Source: an uncultured Clostridia bacterium (GTDB taxonomy: Bacteria > Bacillota > Clostridia > Christensenellales > CAG-138). Taken from it: 23,767 bases of DNA. Every line of letters starts with the position of its first letter. The first letter of the stretch is position 1. Made by a program: the position numbers and the translations under genes. The notes under the pieces were generated by a model. It was given only the letters and a program-made list of their open reading frames with translations. It was not told where the DNA came from and searched no databases. Where the stretch lies: positions 1 to 23,767 of the forward strand of contig CALEPU010000153.1 in NCBI GenBank assembly GCA_937913075.1, written 5' to 3'. Below are positions 22,337 to 23,767 of the stretch, in pieces.

Positions 22337-23767
22337 TTACTCCTCGGGCAAGCCCTCGGGGAACTTTTTGGCAAGCTTCTTCTGCAAGGATGTGACCTTG
22401 CTCTCGAGCTGCCTTACCCGCCTTGCGCTGTCGCGCTCAAGGCTTGTGATGGTATTCTCATACCTGCGCTTCTGTGAGGAAAGCTGACTGTTGAGCTCTC
22501 TCTCCCTGCGGGCGAGCCTGCGCTCGGCTGCCGCCTTGGTATCGTGCAGCGACTTTTCGTGGGAAGCCGCCGCGCTTGCGATACGCTTCTCGAAGCTCTG
22601 CTCCGCACGCTTGATCTCTCTGTCGTTCCTGCCGACCTCGCCGGCAAGCTTTTTCTCGAGCTTTTTGAGCTCCTTGTCGTGATCGGCGTTGATGGTTTCT
22701 ATCTGGCGGTTGCGCTGTACTATCAGCTTGTCAAGCTCCGCCTTATGCTCGGCGCCGGAATCCGCCATGCGCTTCTCAAACTGCTCGCGCTGGGCGGCAA
22801 GGTCGGCCTCCGCTTTGTTCCTTATGCTGTCCCTCGACTGGGTCAGCGTGCGTATCTCATCGGCAAACTGCTTCTGCATACGCTCCTGCGCGTCGGCATG
22901 CTCCTTCTTATCGGCGGCGATGAGCTTCTCATACCGCTCGGTCTGCTCGGAGAGCTGCTTTTTATGCTTTTCATCCGCAGATGCAAGGGCTATCTCGTTC
23001 GCATAGCGCACCTGAGTGATGGCTGCCTTGTGCTCCTCGCGCAGATCGGCGAGCGCCTTTTCGCTGCGCGACTTCTCCGCGCTGATCTTTTGGTCTGCGT
23101 CGTTCCTTGCAGCCTCGACCTCTGCGGCAGCGCTGCTCTTAGCGGCTGCAACAGCGTTGTCACAGGCCTTTTTCTCCTCGGCGATCTGCTCCGCGGTCAC
23201 GCGGCGCACCTCGGCGACTGCCTGCTCGCCCTTAACGCGCTCCGCCTCGACGTCCTCGATATGGAGCTGCTTCTCCGCGGCGAGCTCCTGCTCGGCTGCG
23301 AGCTTGACCGCTGCGACCTCCTTTGCGCGCTCCTGCCGCTCAAACTCGACAGCCTTCTCGCGCTCAGCCTTCTCGTAGGCGACCTGACGCTCGCGCTCTG
23401 CGCGCTCGTAGGCGACCTCTTTCTCGCGCTCCGCACGCTCGTAGGCGACCTGACGCTCGCGCTCCGCACGCTCGTATGCGATCTCCTCCTCGTGCTTGGC
23501 ATTCAGCGCATCTATCTCGGCGGCGTGCTTCTCATTAAGCTCATCGACATAGGCTTCCCATTTGGCCTTTTCCGCGTCGACGGCTGCTTCGAGCCTCGCC
23601 TGCTCCTCCTGCTTGCGCTTGCGCTCCGCCTCCTCGGCCTCCTCCTGCCTGCGGCGGTTCTCCCGCTGATAGTTCTCCTCGAGGCGGGATCTGAGCACGG
23701 GATTGAGCGTGAACCTTACAACGCTGCTCGTCATATCGAACATGTTGTAGAGACCGTACTTCATCTC
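22337..23767 (-). CDS. Long coiled-coil protein with 11-residue repeats, possibly 5' truncated
   Basis: At least 475 residues, almost wholly charged alpha-helical coiled coil. An N-terminal stretch of about 30 residues (MKYGLYNMFDMTSSVVRFTL) is non-coiled. Glu/Arg/Gln-rich helix follows from about 31. Five consecutive 11-residue units of the form VAYERAERE(R/K)(Q/E) occupy 95-149, then Ala/Glu/Lys helix with scattered heptads runs to the end (KKFPEGLPEE). No signal peptide or membrane segment is seen, so it is probably cytoplasmic. The in-frame ATG at 23764 is three bases from the window edge, and the codon before it is Glu, so the true start and any upstream domain cannot be judged. It precedes the exported subunits by 60 bases. 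A scaffold or membrane-proximal organiser for the secretion cluster is a guess. Confidence 0.82.
   Translation of the reverse strand, partial: EMKYGLYNMFDMTSSVVRFTLNPVLRSRLEENYQRENRRRQEEAEEAERKRKQEEQARLEAAVDAEKAKWEAYVDELNEKHAAEIDALNAKHEEEIAYERAERERQVAYERAEREKEVAYERAERERQVAYEKAEREKAVEFERQERAKEVAAVKLAAEQELAAEKQLHIEDVEAERVKGEQAVAEVRRVTAEQIAEEKKACDNAVAAAKSSAAAEVEAARNDADQKISAEKSRSEKALADLREEHKAAITQVRYANEIALASADEKHKKQLSEQTERYEKLIAADKKEHADAQERMQKQFADEIRTLTQSRDSIRNKAEADLAAQREQFEKRMADSGAEHKAELDKLIVQRNRQIETINADHDKELKKLEKKLAGEVGRNDREIKRAEQSFEKRIASAAASHEKSLHDTKAAAERRLARRERELNSQLSSQKRRYENTITSLERDSARRVRQLESKVTSLQKKLAKKFPEGLPEE
23318..23482 (-). repeat. Five tandem 33-base repeats coding an 11-residue coiled-coil unit
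   Basis: Residues 95-149 of the coiled-coil protein are five copies of an 11-residue unit, the first four being IAYERAERERQ, VAYERAEREKE, VAYERAERERQ and VAYEKAEREKA, and the fifth a more divergent VEFERQERAKE. At DNA level the units alternate two near-identical versions, suggesting recent duplication. An 11-residue period favours a nearly straight right-handed or undecorated hendecad coiled coil. Copy number could vary between strains through slippage, always in frame. Confidence 0.8.

Noticed and set aside
23318..23482. CRISPR array or intergenic tandem repeat
   Set aside because: The 33-base units have no spacers and encode an in-frame 11-residue coiled-coil repeat.

Overview
The window looks like a chromosomal piece of a spore-forming, fairly GC-rich Clostridia-type Firmicute, probably a host-associated anaerobe. 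The evidence is a SpoIID-type sporulation protein, strong AGGAGG-type ribosome binding sites, near-consensus sigma-A promoters, a PadR regulator, an M3 oligopeptidase and SipW/TasA-style secretion genes. I cannot name the species. Nothing shows phage, plasmid or CRISPR content.

Left part (1-5288, + strand): the 3' end of a spoIID-like gene, a 257-base spacer whose AT-rich end carries a promoter (883-911), then a tight three-gene operon: a clostridial-type lipoprotein with a Cys/His motif, a large ABC-2-like permease, and its ATPase. No function can be assigned to this transporter beyond export or membrane-stress type ABC systems.

Middle part (5289-10890): this begins with a decayed stretch. 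An IS1182/DUF772-type transposase fragment (5637-5789, + strand) lies between two minus-strand fragments that may be halves of one broken gene. Housekeeping genes follow: ychF (minus), a CaCA-family Na+/Ca2+ exchanger (plus, with a perfect TTGACA-17-TATAAT promoter), a padR regulator whose 3' end runs out of frame into an ankyrin-repeat tail (minus), a cluster of hairpins and direct repeats (8922-9051), and an M3 oligoendopeptidase (minus). The intergenic spaces 6963-7174 and 8810-8887 hold only the promoters listed.

Right part (10894-23767, all minus strand, read from right to left): one long, densely packed gene run. In order of transcription it encodes a coiled-coil protein with 11-residue repeats (its 5' end may lie outside the window); four single-pass exported proteins, three of which share a C-terminal RIW(I/L)EG motif; a SipW/ER-type signal peptidase with Ser-His-Asp residues; a giant exported protein of about 1990 residues with a SipW-type signal, a TasA-like and beta-helix-like N-terminal part and a long BspA-type leucine-rich repeat region; and a family 2 glycosyltransferase. 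A rho-independent terminator closes the run. Gaps are 60, -4, 23, 32, 5, -14 and 32 bases, so co-expression is likely.

My reading is that the peptidase processes the exported proteins encoded around it to build a surface fibre, matrix or adhesive layer, comparable in logic to tapA-sipW-tasA of Bacillus but with different and much larger cargo. This is the most interesting part of the window and may be undescribed. The link between the parts is inferred from gene order, signal types and shared motifs only.
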